This document shows, one piece after another, positions 32,513 through 44,517 of a DNA stretch of 64,000 nucleotides. The stretch covers positions 5,518,001 through 5,582,000 of the forward strand of contig OU342630.1 of the NCBI GenBank assembly GCA_910589415.1, written 5' to 3'. The notes beneath the pieces are model-generated. The model searched no databases and was not told the origin of the DNA. It saw nothing but the letters and a program-made list of their open reading frames with translations. Within the stretch, counting starts at the first letter, position 1; each line of letters begins with the position of its first letter. Made by a program: the position numbers and the translations under genes. Source of the stretch: Malachius bipustulatus (Eukaryota > Arthropoda > Insecta > Coleoptera > Melyridae).

Positions 32513-33630
32513 CAGTGAGAACCACATAACGCGGAACATCAGAAAAAATATGACGCAGTCTAATTAACGTTGTTGAACCATTTAAAATGGAACATAGCGA
32601 AATCAGTGCATTTCCAACAAAGCCGCTACAATACGTTAACAATACCGTAGTTATGGTTACGTTCGAGCATTGTTGAATTTAGCATTAGTGAGTTATTTAA
32701 AATAGAACATAGGGATTCTGTATTGAAAGTCAATGCAATAAATAATTTTTTAATTAAAACGAATAGAAATTATTTCAAAATATAAAAAAGTGTAACTGTA
32801 CTAATTATTTTATAAAGAAACAACATAATTGTAAATTAAATACTACAGAGTGTTAATTATTATTCTAAAATTGTATCAAACATCCGTTGACTATTATAGG
32901 TAAGTGTCCTAAAAAATTATTGTAGAATCAATACATTTATCGTATTTCTGCACTGTTCAGGGGATATTTCTTCGCAGCTCTTCTTATCCTTTCTTTGAGC
33001 TTTTCAATGTGGTAGATAGAAACGATGTTAGAAACTGATTACTTGACTTTTCTCCAGTAAAAAAATCCAAGTATGTTAAGTCTGGTGACCTGGCCGGCAC
33101 TTAATTACTCCATCTCTTCCTATCCATCTACCGGGAAACTGAGCATTTTAAGCAATTGTCGAACTTGCCGGGAAAAATGGGCAGCTGTAACATTTTGTTG
33201 GTACCACAAAGGGCCTTCTACTTGTAGATTATTTATGGCCGGAATGATTCTTTCTTGCAGTGGCTGCAAGATATGAGTGTTAACCATTTCAGCCCATACA
33301 TTCACTTTCTATGGATACTGTGTCCTATAGTGACATGGTACCAGCGCAAATTTTCAACTTCACATAAAGAAGACACACTGCATGGTGTATCATGTGCGTA
33401 AATTTCCATTTTCTCATCAGCTGTACACATTTTTTGATGAATTAAGTAACTATACCTACGCTAGTATGTAACTGACGGCAAGTTTTATTCATAAACGTCA
33501 AATTAATAATTTAATCTGAAGTGGGGGGTTATTGCAAAATCATTAACGACCTTGCCCGGCAACGGATCGATCTCCATAGCAATACTTCACAAGCTCATCT
33601 CCTATGTTCCGTCTTAAAAAACTCTCACTG
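32513..33630 (-). mobile_element. mariner/Tc1-like element, degraded
   Basis: The tips CAGTGAGAACC and, inverted, CTCTCACTG lie inside TA on both sides (32511-32512 and 33631-33632). The sub-tip phrase GCGGAACAT pairs with ATGTTCCGTC. A decayed transposase lies on the minus strand. Additional copies of AAAATGGAACATAG at about 32582-32600 suggest subterminal repeats. Confidence 0.82.
32930..33420 (-). pseudogene. mariner/Tc1-like (DDE) transposase remnant
   Basis: Minus-strand fragments read MNVWAEMVNTHILQPLQERI, WYQQNVTAAHFSRQVRQLL and, in a shifted frame, PARSPDLTYLDFF. These match the later catalytic part of the DDE transposase in this superfamily, where WAG, HD.A..H and SPDLTP-type motifs appear in this order. 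The second catalytic Asp in the QHD-like motif appears as Asn (QQN). Stops and frameshifts make it inactive. Confidence 0.75.
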
Positions 33631-33632
33631 TA

Positions 33633-34396
33633 TAGGTTTAAAAGATAACTGATATAAATATTATCGAGTGACAAATAAGAAGGTTCAAAACGTCAAATTA
33701 TCATTTTAAGGAATAATGTTCCAACGTACTTACCTATTGAAATTGAGAACTTTTTGAGAACACACTCATACTTTATTAATATTCCACTTTAAATTGTTAC
33801 AATTAAATTATAAATGACAACTTATGTATTGCCACTCGATAGATAACACATAATAGCAAAAGGATGTAGGTAAATGTTTGGTGTGCTGAATATCCAGAAT
33901 TTTATAAAATCATGTTCATTATAGAAATGCAGGTACCCAAGATAAATTTTATCAATTTTTCAAATTGATATGTTTGTTTCCTTTATTATACACTACTTAA
34001 CTTTGTTGTAAGAGTTCAAGATGTAGTCTGGAATTTGAATGTTAACATTGTTATTGGTATATCAAAGGTTTTCTGCCCGAAAGGCGTATCAACCAAAACA
34101 TGATTATTCAGGGATTCCCTAGGGCCTTCCTCTAGAGCTAATAGGGCTCTATCCCAAAGGAGCGAGCACTTTAGGAGTGTAAATTATAATTCCTATCTTT
34201 TCATTTCCTCTCAAAATTACTTGATTTTAAAAACAGAAACTAAATCAACCGCGAAATTTAGTTTACAAACAATAATTGATTTGGAAATTGAGCCTGTATT
34301 TCCAAACTTAACCACATAATTATATCTGCGCATTTTTTAAGTTGTAGCGGCAAAAGATCTTTTTCTACATTTTGTATGAATTTTACATTTTTTTAT
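33633..34396. other. intergenic, no gene recognised
   Basis: No coding sequence or repeat that I can support, apart from a GAAAGGC/GCCTTC patch near 34080-34140. Confidence 0.4.
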
Positions 34397-35220
34397 ATAC
34401 AGGGTGAGTGATTTCAATCTGCGGACCCGTATATGTCTGTCGGTAAGCCAGATACAAAAAAATTGTGCAGACAAAAGTTGTTCAAGACAATGGGGGTCAT
34501 CTGACTGTACAGATGACTTTGACCTTGTGGACCAATTTCATATATGGTCATTTGATGGTGAAGGTTGTTTTTCAAATAAAACACCCTGTATATTTTTGTT
34601 TTTCATATTCTCCGAGAAAATCCAATAAGAATAGTTTTACAGTAGCAGTCTAAAATGAGTAGGTTATGAGTTATAAACAACTGAAAATCGCAGTTTCTCA
34701 TTTTAAAAGCAGTGTACCGGGTGGGCATTTAAGAATGGACAGCTGCCATATGTTAGGAAATATTGATCCTATACAGTTTCAAAATGAAAATTTTCTAGAC
34801 ATAAGTGACTATGCGAAATGCAATGAAAATATTTTCAAGATAGTCGCACTTCCGGAAATACCGGAAGTTGACACCTACTTCGTTATTTTAACGGGGACAG
34901 CCTTTATATTATTGTATTTTTAAATTGCCTGGCAAAATCGCATACAGGTGGTTTTCACAATTGGAATTTAGATTGAGTAGTTTATGAGTTATAAACAAGT
35001 GAAAATCGCAAAATATTTTTTTATATTTTTTATTTAGGGAACCTGCTCAACCATGGCGGCTATTGCAGGAGTTACATTTTGTTTGTTACAATGCAGGAGT
35101 TACAAATGAGTATACACATTTCTTACTTCAGACTATGAGAATTATCAAAAATTACATATAGCAAAGTAGTACGTACTTATGGTGGATAAACAGAAATAAT
35201 ATAAGAAAAAAGAAGATGGA
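34397..35220. mobile_element. fragments of ATAAACAAGTG foldback family
   Basis: A TATACAGGGTGAGTG edge lies at 34397. GAGTTATAAACAA-TGAAAATCGC phrases occur at 34667 and 34986, and TTATTTTAACGGGGACA at 34884, which returns at 35786. These are pieces of the foldback family seen complete elsewhere, here disordered. Short open frames (74-85 codons) read the repeat. Confidence 0.55.
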
Positions 35221-35795
35221 TTATATTGTTGTTGAGTGACCAATATCTTGCAGGTACTGTAGGGTTCTGGTAATCATTTGTTCGTTTGAGGAGATCGCAT
35301 GGTGTAGGTTGTTCGGGATGTTGTGTCTTTGGCGAGCAGCGGTATACAGTGGGCAGTTTACTAATAGGTGCTTGATGTCAAGTGGGGTGTTACAGTGGCT
35401 ACAGATGGGGGGTGGTTCACGTTTGAAAATATGGGAGTGGGTCAAATTGCTGTGGCCTAAACGAAGTCTGGTTAGTATCACTTGGTATCTTCTGTTAGAT
35501 GGTAGGAGCAGTTTTATTGTGACTGATGGTTTGATGGGGTAGAGCTTTCGGAAGCTGTTTTGGTCCCATAGCTGCTGTCAGATATCTTGGGCTGATTTTT
35601 TGATTTCGCTGATGATGTTTTCGGGAATTTTTATTGTCACTACGGCGGATGTTCTGTATTTTGCGGCTTCTTTCGCTAACGAGTCAACTTATTCATTCCC
35701 TTTTATATTGCAATGTGATGGGACGTAAATGAATTCGATTTCATATCCTTTGTTGTCCAGGAGGCAGAGCGAGTCTTTGATATCGTTATTTTAAC
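35221..35795 (-). pseudogene. LINE ORF2 C-terminal fragment (RNase H and tail)
   Basis: On the minus strand about 190 codons run from YEIEFIYVPSHCNIKGNE through VDSLAKEAAKY to LTRLRLGHSNLTHSHIF, PPICSHCNTPLDIKHLLVNC and a stop. This is the RNase H end and Cys/His tail of a Jockey-type LINE. One in-frame stop replaces the residue after KGNE, and another lies after SAQDI. The fragment is otherwise well preserved, so it is a recent 5'-truncated copy. It sits between two similar foldback fragments (34880-34990 and 35780-35890). Confidence 0.85.
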
Positions 35796-37724
35796 GGGGA
35801 CACTCTTTATATTATTGTCTTTTTAAATTGCCTGACAAAATCGAATACAGGTGGTTTTCACAATTGGAATTTAGGTTGAGTAGTTTATGAGTTATAAAGA
35901 AGTGAAAATCGGAATTTTCAATTTTCAAAGCATCTTACATTGAAAACGGCTCAAGATATTTAAAAACGGCTTACATGTCCTTATCTTAACTTTTTACAAG
36001 GTATTTTACAAGACGTTTCACTTCACGGCGGTTATCGTCGTAAAATCCGGAGAGTTCACAGGTGTAGAAAGGGAAATTCAAAATGGCCGATGTGGCGATT
36101 TTTATAGTCCGCACATTTATTGAACGCGGGTTTTCGCTTTCTTCTATGTAGCGTTAAAGACATAGTTTGAGCTCACTAGATAAAGCACGGTCAGATAAGA
36201 TAAAGTTAAACGGTACTTATATAGGTACCTAAAGAGGTAAGGTAAGATATCTATTTTTTCGAGGGGTTCGCCCGAGAGCCGATTGAAACTTGTTTTCGCC
36301 CTCGCGGTTCTCGTTGTTTTCCCCGTTATTCCTCCTTTTTGGATACTGTCCTGCGTCTTCAATTCATTATGTCATCTTCAGCAAATAACCATTCCCTTTT
36401 GCCTCAGGTGATTTTAATTGACCTGTCAGAAATCGCGACACGCTTTCTTTCTCATCGTTCTCTCATCTTTTCTTTGCACATGACCCGTCTATACACGTTT
36501 TAGGTCATATTCGCTTGTTACACGGGATCTACTGATTATGGAACTATAAACAGGACTCGATATTCTAAGTACCTACGATCGCTGGAAAAAAAAAGAGAGG
36601 TCGCTAGCTGTTTCAATCTTGTAGATACTGGAAGTGAAACCAACTTGCACTAATTGTTTTCACGCCGTTAGGTCGTTACAACTTCAAAGTAGAAGTATGA
36701 AAATTGAATTCTGGGAATAACTTTAGGGCCGTTTGAGCGATGTTGTTCAAATTTGATACACATACCTAGTTCTGAAATAGATTCCAACTATTTATTGGTA
36801 ATAATATTCTTAGGGTGGTTGCCCCATTTTCCCGCCCTATATTCTACGCCTCTGGATATTTTTCACAGATAAACATTTTTCAGATTATGCGCTTTAATTT
36901 GAAAAGAAAAATACTCTTGCAAAATTTTAATATTAGGTATCGTTTTAGAGCTGTTGTAGGTTAAACTGTGCATGTAAACTGTAATTGTAACGTTGCCGTT
37001 ACAAAGGGGGTAAGAGCCAAAATCATCTTTCAGAGATATTGATAAAACTGTGAAAAAAACCTTAGAGATGCAGCCAGCGCCATGTTTGAAGCTTGGGAAA
37101 CATTATTAGAATAAATGCAAGGCACTTGTCCCGTTTATGTAAACACGGCGATGGTACTTACAAGATATTATTGATGACATATACGTGTTTTTCAAATTTT
37201 GGCACTCTTTTTGGAACGGCAACTATGTGGAAATCAAACGCAAATTAATTGAAGTGTTTCTCCTCCGTTATTATTCTTTTCTGAAGAATATTTTGTGAGA
37301 AAAGTCCACTTATTTTGCGATTCTCTATCACCTCTTAAAATGACACTGGTAAAAAATTAAACACTCTGTATATAGAGAATAGAGGTGATGTGCATTGAGA
37401 GAGATGGAGAATCTGTACGTTGTTATGTTGATATTAGCGAAGCAACAACAACTTGAAACTTGTGTACCGACAAATTAATTAAAAATTGACAGGTCAACAT
37501 CGCTGGCAAGTAATTCTCCTGGGATATACAGGGTGAGTCTCCTAAGATGGAAAGCTCGATTACACCTACACCATTAAGGATATGGTATATACGAAATGAA
37601 CCAAAAAGTGTTGTAAATGGGAGGGTAAAGTGCAGTTTGTATAATTATTTTCAGATACACAGGATGCCCCAATATTATATCGCTGTACGCCATACAACTT
37701 TGTTATTTTAAATAGGACACCCTC
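35796..37724. other. foldback fragments, otherwise no gene
   Basis: 35790-36000 belongs to the ATAAACAAGTG family (GAGTTATAAAGAAGTGAAAA at 35889). 36000-37500 has no gene; 36240-36370 holds a GC-richer patch. A TATACAGGGTGAGTC edge lies at 37527, leading into the next palindrome. Confidence 0.5.
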
Positions 37725-38214
37725 TATATTATTAAATTTGTATATTGTTTGACAAAAGTAAAAAAGAATGGTTTGTAGAGTTGAAGTTTGTAATAAGCGA
37801 TTTATGAGTTATAAACAAATGAAAATCACGATTTTCCATTTTCAAAGCTGCTTATATTGAAGACTGCTCGAGATATAGGAAAACGGCTTACATGTCCCTA
37901 TCTTAAATTTTAATCCAGTGTTCTATTGGATGGATGAAATTTTTATACAGAGTGGTAAAAAATTTGATTATTTTTATCACCCGGTATAAAAATTTCAGCT
38001 ATACATGATAGGATACTAAATGAAAAATTGAAATAGGAACATATAAGCCGTTTTCCTCTATCTTGAGGTGTTTTTAAGATAAGCTGCTTTGAAAATGGAA
38101 AATCGTGAATTTCATTTGTTTATAACTCATAAATAACTCGTTAAAAACTTTAACTTTACAAACCATTCTTTTTTACTTTTCTCAAGTAATCTGAAGATGT
38201 AATATTAAAGAGGA
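37725..38214. mobile_element. palindrome of the ATAAACAAGTG family
   Basis: Arms of about 230 bases fold around 37967. They share AAAGTAAAAAAGAATGG, TTTATGAGTTATAAACAAATG, CGGCTTACATGTCCCTAT and the central AATTTTTATAC motif. A TATACAGAGTGG-like tip lies in the loop itself. No frame. Confidence 0.8.
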
Positions 38215-38259
38215 TTATTATCGTTTACTCCCCACAATAATTATTCACCACCATTACAA

Positions 38260-39310
38260 AAACAATACCAAATACGCTAAAATATTAATACCGGACACTC
38301 CTATACCTATAGCATTGCAACAGGTTGCGTCCACTTTAGCAGCGCCACCAAGCATGAACTGGGACCACTAAAAATTAAATTTGGTGAAACATAGCGGGAG
38401 TTTTAAATATCAACGCTGAATAGAAAAGCCCTTAAAATTAATTAGACGGAATAGACGGAGGAAATTGGGACGAAGAATTATAATACAACAATAAACAACA
38501 AAGTTTTCAATATGTTTATTATATTAACAATAATTAACTACTATTACACACAATATTATTAATATCTTTAGGTAAGAATATTTCAAAAAGATTGAATCGC
38601 TATATACCTAAAGTGTAAGCCTTTTATTTGCCGCAATTCCAATAATGTGCTTCCTTGCAGTTTTAAAGGTCTATTATTTGCTGGATTAACAAAATTTTCC
38701 TCTTCGAAATGATCAGTAGGTACAAAATAATATGGTGAGAAATCGGCTTCGACACTCCACACTTTTTCAAAATTTCGTCACTCATCGATGTTATTATAAC
38801 CTATTGCTTGTTCCTATTTCCATCAGCATAGTTATAAAATATTAATAAGTTTATTTACGCGTCTTCTAAAGTTAACTTTATACATAATTCTTTATTCCTG
38901 CTTGGAACACCGTGGAAAGATCTGGACATGCTTAACAATCCATAGTCGGAGCAACCGCACACAGCACACAGCACATATTTTCCAGACATAATACCTATGT
39001 TCACTTTAATACAGCGGTACATTATAAATGCCTATTTAACTGGTACCCAACAAAATTATCCGCTGATATAATGCTTTGAGAGTAACTTTAAATTGAAATT
39101 ATACTTGAAACTAAAACGTTCAATTACTAATGACAAATTATTAATAATTATGATTGACTGCAGCTGTCAAAAACCGTGAAAAGTTACCTAACTTTGAATT
39201 TAAAAACAGCTTATAGTGGTCCCAGTTCCTGCATGAGGGCGCTGTAAAAATGGACGGAGGTTTTGAGAGGAAGTGTCCGGTATTATATTTTAAGGTATTT
39301 GACAATACTT
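38260..39310. mobile_element. 1.05 kb element with about 120 bp inverted ends
   Basis: The left end holds AATACCGGACACTCC and GAACTGGGACCACTA; the right end has the same inverted at 39205-39300 (TAGTGGTCCCAGTTCC and AGTGTCCGGTATTATA). The interior has no recognisable gene. Confidence 0.75.
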
Positions 39311-39681
39311 TTAAAATCATATTATCATGCAATAAAATACACGTAACAAACACAATAATGAAATATAATAAACAAAAGCAGACACATAAAATGTCAAAAT
39401 CAAGATCAAAATTAATTTACTTATATTTTTTATAAAATTTAAATTTAAAAACACACCATTTACGACATTTTAGTATAATAATTTTGATTTTTTAAAGTAT
39501 TTTTAAGTTTTTACATATTTTTTACAATTATTTATGAGTGAACAAGAGACCAATCGGTCCCGAAACGTTTCATTTTTATAAAAATATTTTTGAAAAATAA
39601 TATTTTAATATCGAACCTAAAACCCAAAACAAAGAAGAACATATAGGTATATATATGTTACAGGCTATAACATATATAACA
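39311..39681. other. intergenic, no gene recognised
   Basis: Very AT-rich. A 61-codon plus frame is not convincing. Confidence 0.4.
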
Positions 39682-40097
39682 TACAGGCTGATCCCGAAAT
39701 GGTGGACACGCTATACAGGGTGTTGTAGAGGATGTTCAGAAAAACTGCAAATTTAAAACATAAATGGTTTCCTCGGTTTCGTTACCTAGATATAGGATGT
39801 CCTTTTTGTAAAATTTAATTCAAAATGTCAGTCAAATTTAAGCAACCTCCACTGGCAAAGCATATGATTTGACATAACCATTACGATAGTACATAGTTTC
39901 TTTTTTTTATCCGGAACGGAATTACAGGCATTCCAAGTTTACCTATTCTCCAAGTTCAACAAAATTTTTCAATGTGGCATCGTTGTTCGAATTCGAGATT
40001 TTGAATAATATTATCGAATATGATTGTATCCGCGCAACGATAATTGTTTTAAGCTTTGTTGGACTTGCCATTTCACATGTTTCCATGGTAACATATA

Positions 40098-40984
40098 TAC
40101 AGGGTTATACACGGTATACGCCACGGAAGTTTATGGCCGTGTCTCTGGATTTTGAGATCTTTTTATTTTTGGAGTGGATAGAGATCCGGCAGAGGTACGT
40201 TTTCAAATTATATTCATAATGTACAGGGTGTCCCAAAACCATGAAACATATCAAAGTTATGTTTTTTTAAATAGAATGCTCCTATGTTATTGCATTTTTA
40301 GATTGTCTGAGAAGAGAAAATAAGATTGGCTTTTGCAGTTGGTGTTTAAATTCAGAAGTTTTTGAGTTAGTTATAAACAAGTGAAAATCGTCATTTTTCA
40401 AGTTCAAGGCCCTGTACAACGAAAACGGCTGAAGATAGAGAAAAACGGCTTACATGTCCCTATTTTAACTTTTCATGTACTATCCTATGATGTAGATGAA
40501 ATGTTTATACAGGGTGATAAAAAATTTTAAAAATTCTGAGATTTCTCCACGCGTCGCCAAATAAAAACATCGAAGAAAGTACAAATGTTTCTATACCATA
40601 GGATAGTACATAAAAAGTTAAAATAGGAACATGTAAGCCGTTTTTCTCTATCTTGAACCGTTTTCGTTGTACAGGGCCTTGAACTTGAAAAATGACGATT
40701 TTCACTTGTTTATAACTCAAAAACTTCTAAATTTAAACACCAACTGTAAAAGCCAATCTTATTTTCTCTTCTCAGACAATCTAAAAATGCCATAACATAG
40801 GAGCATTCCATTTAAAAAAACATAACTTTGATATGTTTCATGCTTTTGGGACAGCCTGTACATTATGAATATAATTTTAAAATGTACCTCTGCCGGGTCT
40901 CTATCCATTCCAAAAATAAAAAGATCCTAAAATTCAGAGACACGGCCATAAACTTCCGTGGCGTATACCGTGAATAATCCTGTA
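40098..40984. mobile_element. middle layer of the nested foldback
   Basis: TACAGGGTTATACACGGTAT on the left and the inverse ATACCGTGAATAATCCTGTA on the right. The arms of about 120 bases share ACGCCACGGAAGTTTATGGCC and AGAGATCC-GGCAGAGGTAC phrases. The interior of the middle layer is occupied by the inner element. Confidence 0.87.
40222..40860. mobile_element. inner layer, ATAAACAAGTG family, complete
   Basis: TACAGGGTGTCCCAAAA and its inverse TTTTGGGACAGCCTGTA bound two arms of about 270 bases, nearly identical when inverted, that carry TATTGCATTTTTAGATTG, TTATAAACAAGTGAAAATCG and CAAGGCCCTGTACAACG. A loop of about 100 bases (40492-40595) holds yet another TATACAGGGTGAT tip at 40507. No coding capacity. 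Confidence 0.9.
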
Positions 40985-41182
40985 TATATATATCTGGGTA
41001 TTGTTGATCTACACATTATTTTTCTGCCTGAAGACGTGTTGGGACTTTTTTTTCCAAAAAAGTGGTCATATCTTCTTAAGGGATCCATACTGGAGAAAAA
41101 AAGTAAATGAATTTAGAATATTTAATCCACAATGGATGCTGTGTGGTGCTGTCCGTGTCCGTCATTTCGGGATCATCCTCTA

Positions 41183-41704
41183 TTTATAGGAAATATATAT
41201 ACTTAATTCTTAATTCCCAATATAATTTATAGGAAAAATATTATATTTTATAAATTTATATTTATAAAAAAAATCCTAATATCATATATTGATAGGTAGG
41301 TATGTCATTCAGCCTACAAGTTAATGTCCAATAGAGTCTTACTTAAACGCAATAAGTAAGTAAAACTCTAAATCGCAGTTCTCTGGCATCTGTCGCTAAA
41401 TTAGTGCATTTTTTTTATAGGTAAATTTATGCAATTTTGAATACTTCCGCCATTTTCAAAATATATGCTTGCTGAAATTTTTCACAGTTTAGTAGTAGAT
41501 AAGTGGTTTACTGTAAAAATTTCAGTTTAATTCGTGGGATAAGTGACATAAAATAAATACAGATATTTATCCATTTTTCCCAATTATGCCACTGGCGAAC
41601 TAATAATAAAAACTAACTTTTTGTTACTCAAATGCATGGTTCGGAAAAAGTTCTGCCTATCCAATTAATTTGTCTTTGAAGTTTCGTTCCATCTAGCATT
41701 ACAA
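41183..41704. other. intergenic, no gene recognised
   Basis: AT-rich, no element end or coding stretch that I can support. Confidence 0.4.
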
Positions 41705-42126
41705 TGGTTGCGCTCAAAGCCGACAGCTGCTGGCAGCCAACAGGCGTCAACATCGCTGAACGTCACGCTATTTTGAAAAGCGCTGCCACGCTGCCAGCTG
41801 CTGCCAAGGTCATCCAGCTACTGAAATCTACGCTATTTCAAAACAGCTCTATTGCTGTCGCTGCCTATTCCTTTTTTGACGGTTTTTAATATAAGGGTTA
41901 TTATAGTAGGACCACATATACACCCGATACCTACCTAAGAAGAAGAAGATAAGATTAAAAGAATGGTTTTATTTTATCAGCATGTAAGCTAGTATTTTGT
42001 TTTGACAATTGACAATAATGACAGTTTAGCAGCACAGCTAATTTTGGCTCGTTCAATAAACACACATCGGCTGTCAAAACAACGACTTTGCTGTCAACTC
42101 AGCAGCTGACGGCTTTAAACGCAACA
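41705..42126. mobile_element. 422 bp MITE with GTTGCG ends
   Basis: The left end GTTGCGCTCAAAGCCGACAG and the inverse at 42097-42126 (CTGACGGCTTTAAACGCAAC) form imperfect terminal repeats, flanked by ATG on both sides. Repeated GCTGCCA/CAGCTGCTG and ACGCTATTTTGAAA phrases fill the left half. A 61-codon plus frame (41704-41889) is repeat-derived. Confidence 0.72.
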
Positions 42127-42469
42127 TGTGTGTTAAAAATATAGGAAAATTCAAATAACTTCCATTTTGTAACGACATGATCGATACTGCTCAAGTGTAA
42201 TCCACTTAAGACCAATATCCTTTCTTTCTGGCATCTGACTCTACGAAAACTTCAATTCTCCAGTTTGAAATCTGCGAGCTGTACTCGACACGAACGGTTT
42301 TTTGTGAACTTTGAATCGACCGCTGTACAAACCAAGTGACCAGGAGATTTTTTGTACCTACCAAAATCCAAATTCCGTTTAATAATTCAGAAATTAAAAC
42401 TAGTCTCGTTTAGTTAAAACTAGTCTAGTCTTCTTGGTCCATGCAGTGCACCAAGAAGATAATTTTAGA

Positions 42470-42710
42470 TTTTTTTTAACAGAAGAGGAAGCATCGGTGT
42501 TAACTGTGTAGTTGAGATATAGTCGCTACACTCTGGTAATTTAGCTACGAGATCGAGCTCATTTAGCCAGACATAAATTTTTATTTTATACATAGTTAAA
42601 TTAACGAACACAAACAACCATGCCGAGCTGGGATTCAAACCCAGACGGTGGCAGCATCAACGGCTTAACAGTCAGCGACCTAAACCGCCAGCTACCGCCC
42701 GCGCTTATTA
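42470..42710 (-). mobile_element. tRNA-derived SINE, copy 1
   Basis: On the minus strand the head (42710-42619) has a box A-like TAGCTGGCGGTTTAGG and a box B-like GGGTTTGAATCCC, with no acceptor-stem pairing, so it is not a functional tRNA. The body ends with AGCGACTATATCTCAACTAC, ACCGATGCTTCC and an A-rich tail. The last 50 bases match the end of the SINE at 62592-62822. Confidence 0.75.
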
Positions 42711-42744
42711 GATTCATTATTTTTTGTCAAATAAAGCTTTTTAC

Positions 42745-43633
42745 TCGGAAGTCCTCAAAAACAGCTCCGATTTGATGTTTCCGGTTTTGAAAATTTTGTT
42801 TTTTTATATTATTTAAAATCAGAAACTTCTTGGAGCGGGGAATACATACATACAAGGTGGTTATTTTCAACTGGCTCACCGTTGGGATCTATTAAACCAT
42901 TGGAGATACCGAACCGGTTAAATTAGAGAAAAGTTTCACAATTTTTTGCCTATTAAGAATATAAAAATGTCGTTACTGAAGTATGCTGCAAAAAAAACTT
43001 AGATATTTCTTATTTTTGGCATATCTCTTTTATTGTTGGAAGGAACTTAATAATTTTTGTAGGTTTACATAAGTCATCAAAAGCTATCCATTTAACGTTG
43101 CAAAAATTTTCTAAGTCGAATAGATCGTAGAATTTTCGTAATTAACTTTTGTTTTTCTTTAATTTTCATTAATTGTCTTAATTCCGAATACCCAGCTTAG
43201 AAAATTTTTAGGAAAATTTTTGCGGTTTAGAAAAATTTTGTAACGTTAAGTGGATAGCTTTTCATTACTTATGTTGTATAAACTTACAATAAATTATTAA
43301 GCTATTTTCAATAATAACAAAGTTATGCTAAAAATGGGAAATCTCGATTTTTCAGTTTTTTTCAGAGTATTTCATGCAGCAATAACTGAAGTTAGCCTAA
43401 TTTTTGTTGATTCTTATTAACCATAGAATTGTGCAGCTTTTCTCTAATTAAACCGACTCTGTACCTCCAATGGCTTAGGAGATCCCAATTCTAAGCCAGT
43501 TGAAAGTGACCACCCTATATATAATGTCGTCCCCGCTCCAAGAGGTTTCTGATTTTAAATAATATAAAAAGACAATTTTTTTTAAACCAGAATCATGAAA
43601 ATCTGTGCTGTTTCTGAGGACTTCCAACTATGT
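42745..43633. mobile_element. outer inverted repeat around family copy B
   Basis: Left arm 42745-42845 (GGAAGTCCTCAAAAACAGC, AAATCAGAAACTTCTTGGAG) pairs with the right arm 43520-43633 (CTCCAAGAGGTTTCTGATTT, GCTGTTTCTGAGGACTTCC). Between them lies a complete copy of the CTTACATAAG palindrome. Arms have diverged by several percent. Confidence 0.8.
42851..43517. mobile_element. palindromic element, CTTACATAAG family copy B
   Basis: TACAAGGTGGTTATTTTCAA and the inverse, ending CACCCTATA near 43519, bound the palindrome. The interior matches the copies at 27534 and 59206 (GTTTACATAAGTCATCAAAAGC, CCATTTAACGTTGCAAAAA), but the outermost 80 bases do not. Confidence 0.82.
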
Positions 43634-44187
43634 ATTGCCTGTTTTAGTATACCTATTCTTGACGCGACTAATAGTTAGGAGAATGAAAAATACGATTAAA
43701 CTACGCGAATAACCTGAACCTATAACAACACGGAAAACGAATAATAATTGTAAAGCTAAAACATAAAAACATCATTTTGATTGATTAAATGCGTAACCTG
43801 CTTTAACCTGCGTTTGAAACATTTATATTTAGTTATATTTACGCCCGTATTCTCAAAGCCTTTTAAGAGCTAGAAAATGATTTAAATATTGGGGTGGATA
43901 TCTACATCAGTTTATATGCATTAGAATGAGATGGAATTAATTTATTACTTATTTATTTTTATAAATTCGTTTGGAAATTCATGCGTTAGTGTATCTAAAT
44001 TATTGTCTACTTTGGTAGTTAAAAATAATTTTAAAATATCCTAATTTGACCCTTACATTAATCATATTTTTGAAAATAAAGTGGCTGTTTAATGACTGAT
44101 CTTGTGTAATAAAAAGTACAAACAAGTTAAAAAAAAACACAAAAATTATGATAAACCTATTTAGTGCGTACTGTTTGGCGTGTGTTA
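43634..44187. other. no gene; truncated MITE relative at 43846
   Basis: TTACGCCCGTATTCTCAAAG at 43849 resembles the end of the MITE at 46426, and GAATGAGATGG at 43926 matches its interior, so an old, right-truncated copy lies at about 43850-43935. The rest is AT-rich without features. Confidence 0.5.
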
Positions 44188-44517
44188 TACAGGATGATCA
44201 CTTTCAAGACTGGTCATCGGATATAATGCACGGGAAACAAGAAAATTTTCAGATTTCGCAAATGATGCCACTATACTTGAATTCAGTTTGAATAGTCACT
44301 GTAAACAGTGTGACTAACTTAAGATCACACCACGTTTTCTGGTACATGGGTATAATTTAAAAACGATTGAATATGCAGCAAAACAGTTTATATGTCCCTA
44401 TTCATTAGATAGGTACTGACTAGCTTTTCAAGTTCTTTGCTGATCTTTAACCGTTTTCTAGTTACATCCAGGTGAGTGCGAGAAAACGTGGTGTGATCTT
44501 GAGTTGGTAACACTGTA

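Larger units (their letters stand above)
39682..41182. mobile_element. outer layer of a three-deep nested foldback
   Basis: The ends TACAGGCTGATCCCGAAATG and its inverse (CATTTCGGGATCATCCTCTA, to 41182) bound 1.5 kb. Inside lie a second pair of inverted ends (40098/40984) and a third (40222/40860). Another TATACAGGGTG lies at 39712 inside the left arm. Confidence 0.85.

Noticed and set aside
42619..42710. A functional tRNA gene on the minus strand
   Set aside because: Box A and box B look right but the 5' and 3' acceptor strands do not pair, and the sequence continues into a SINE body.
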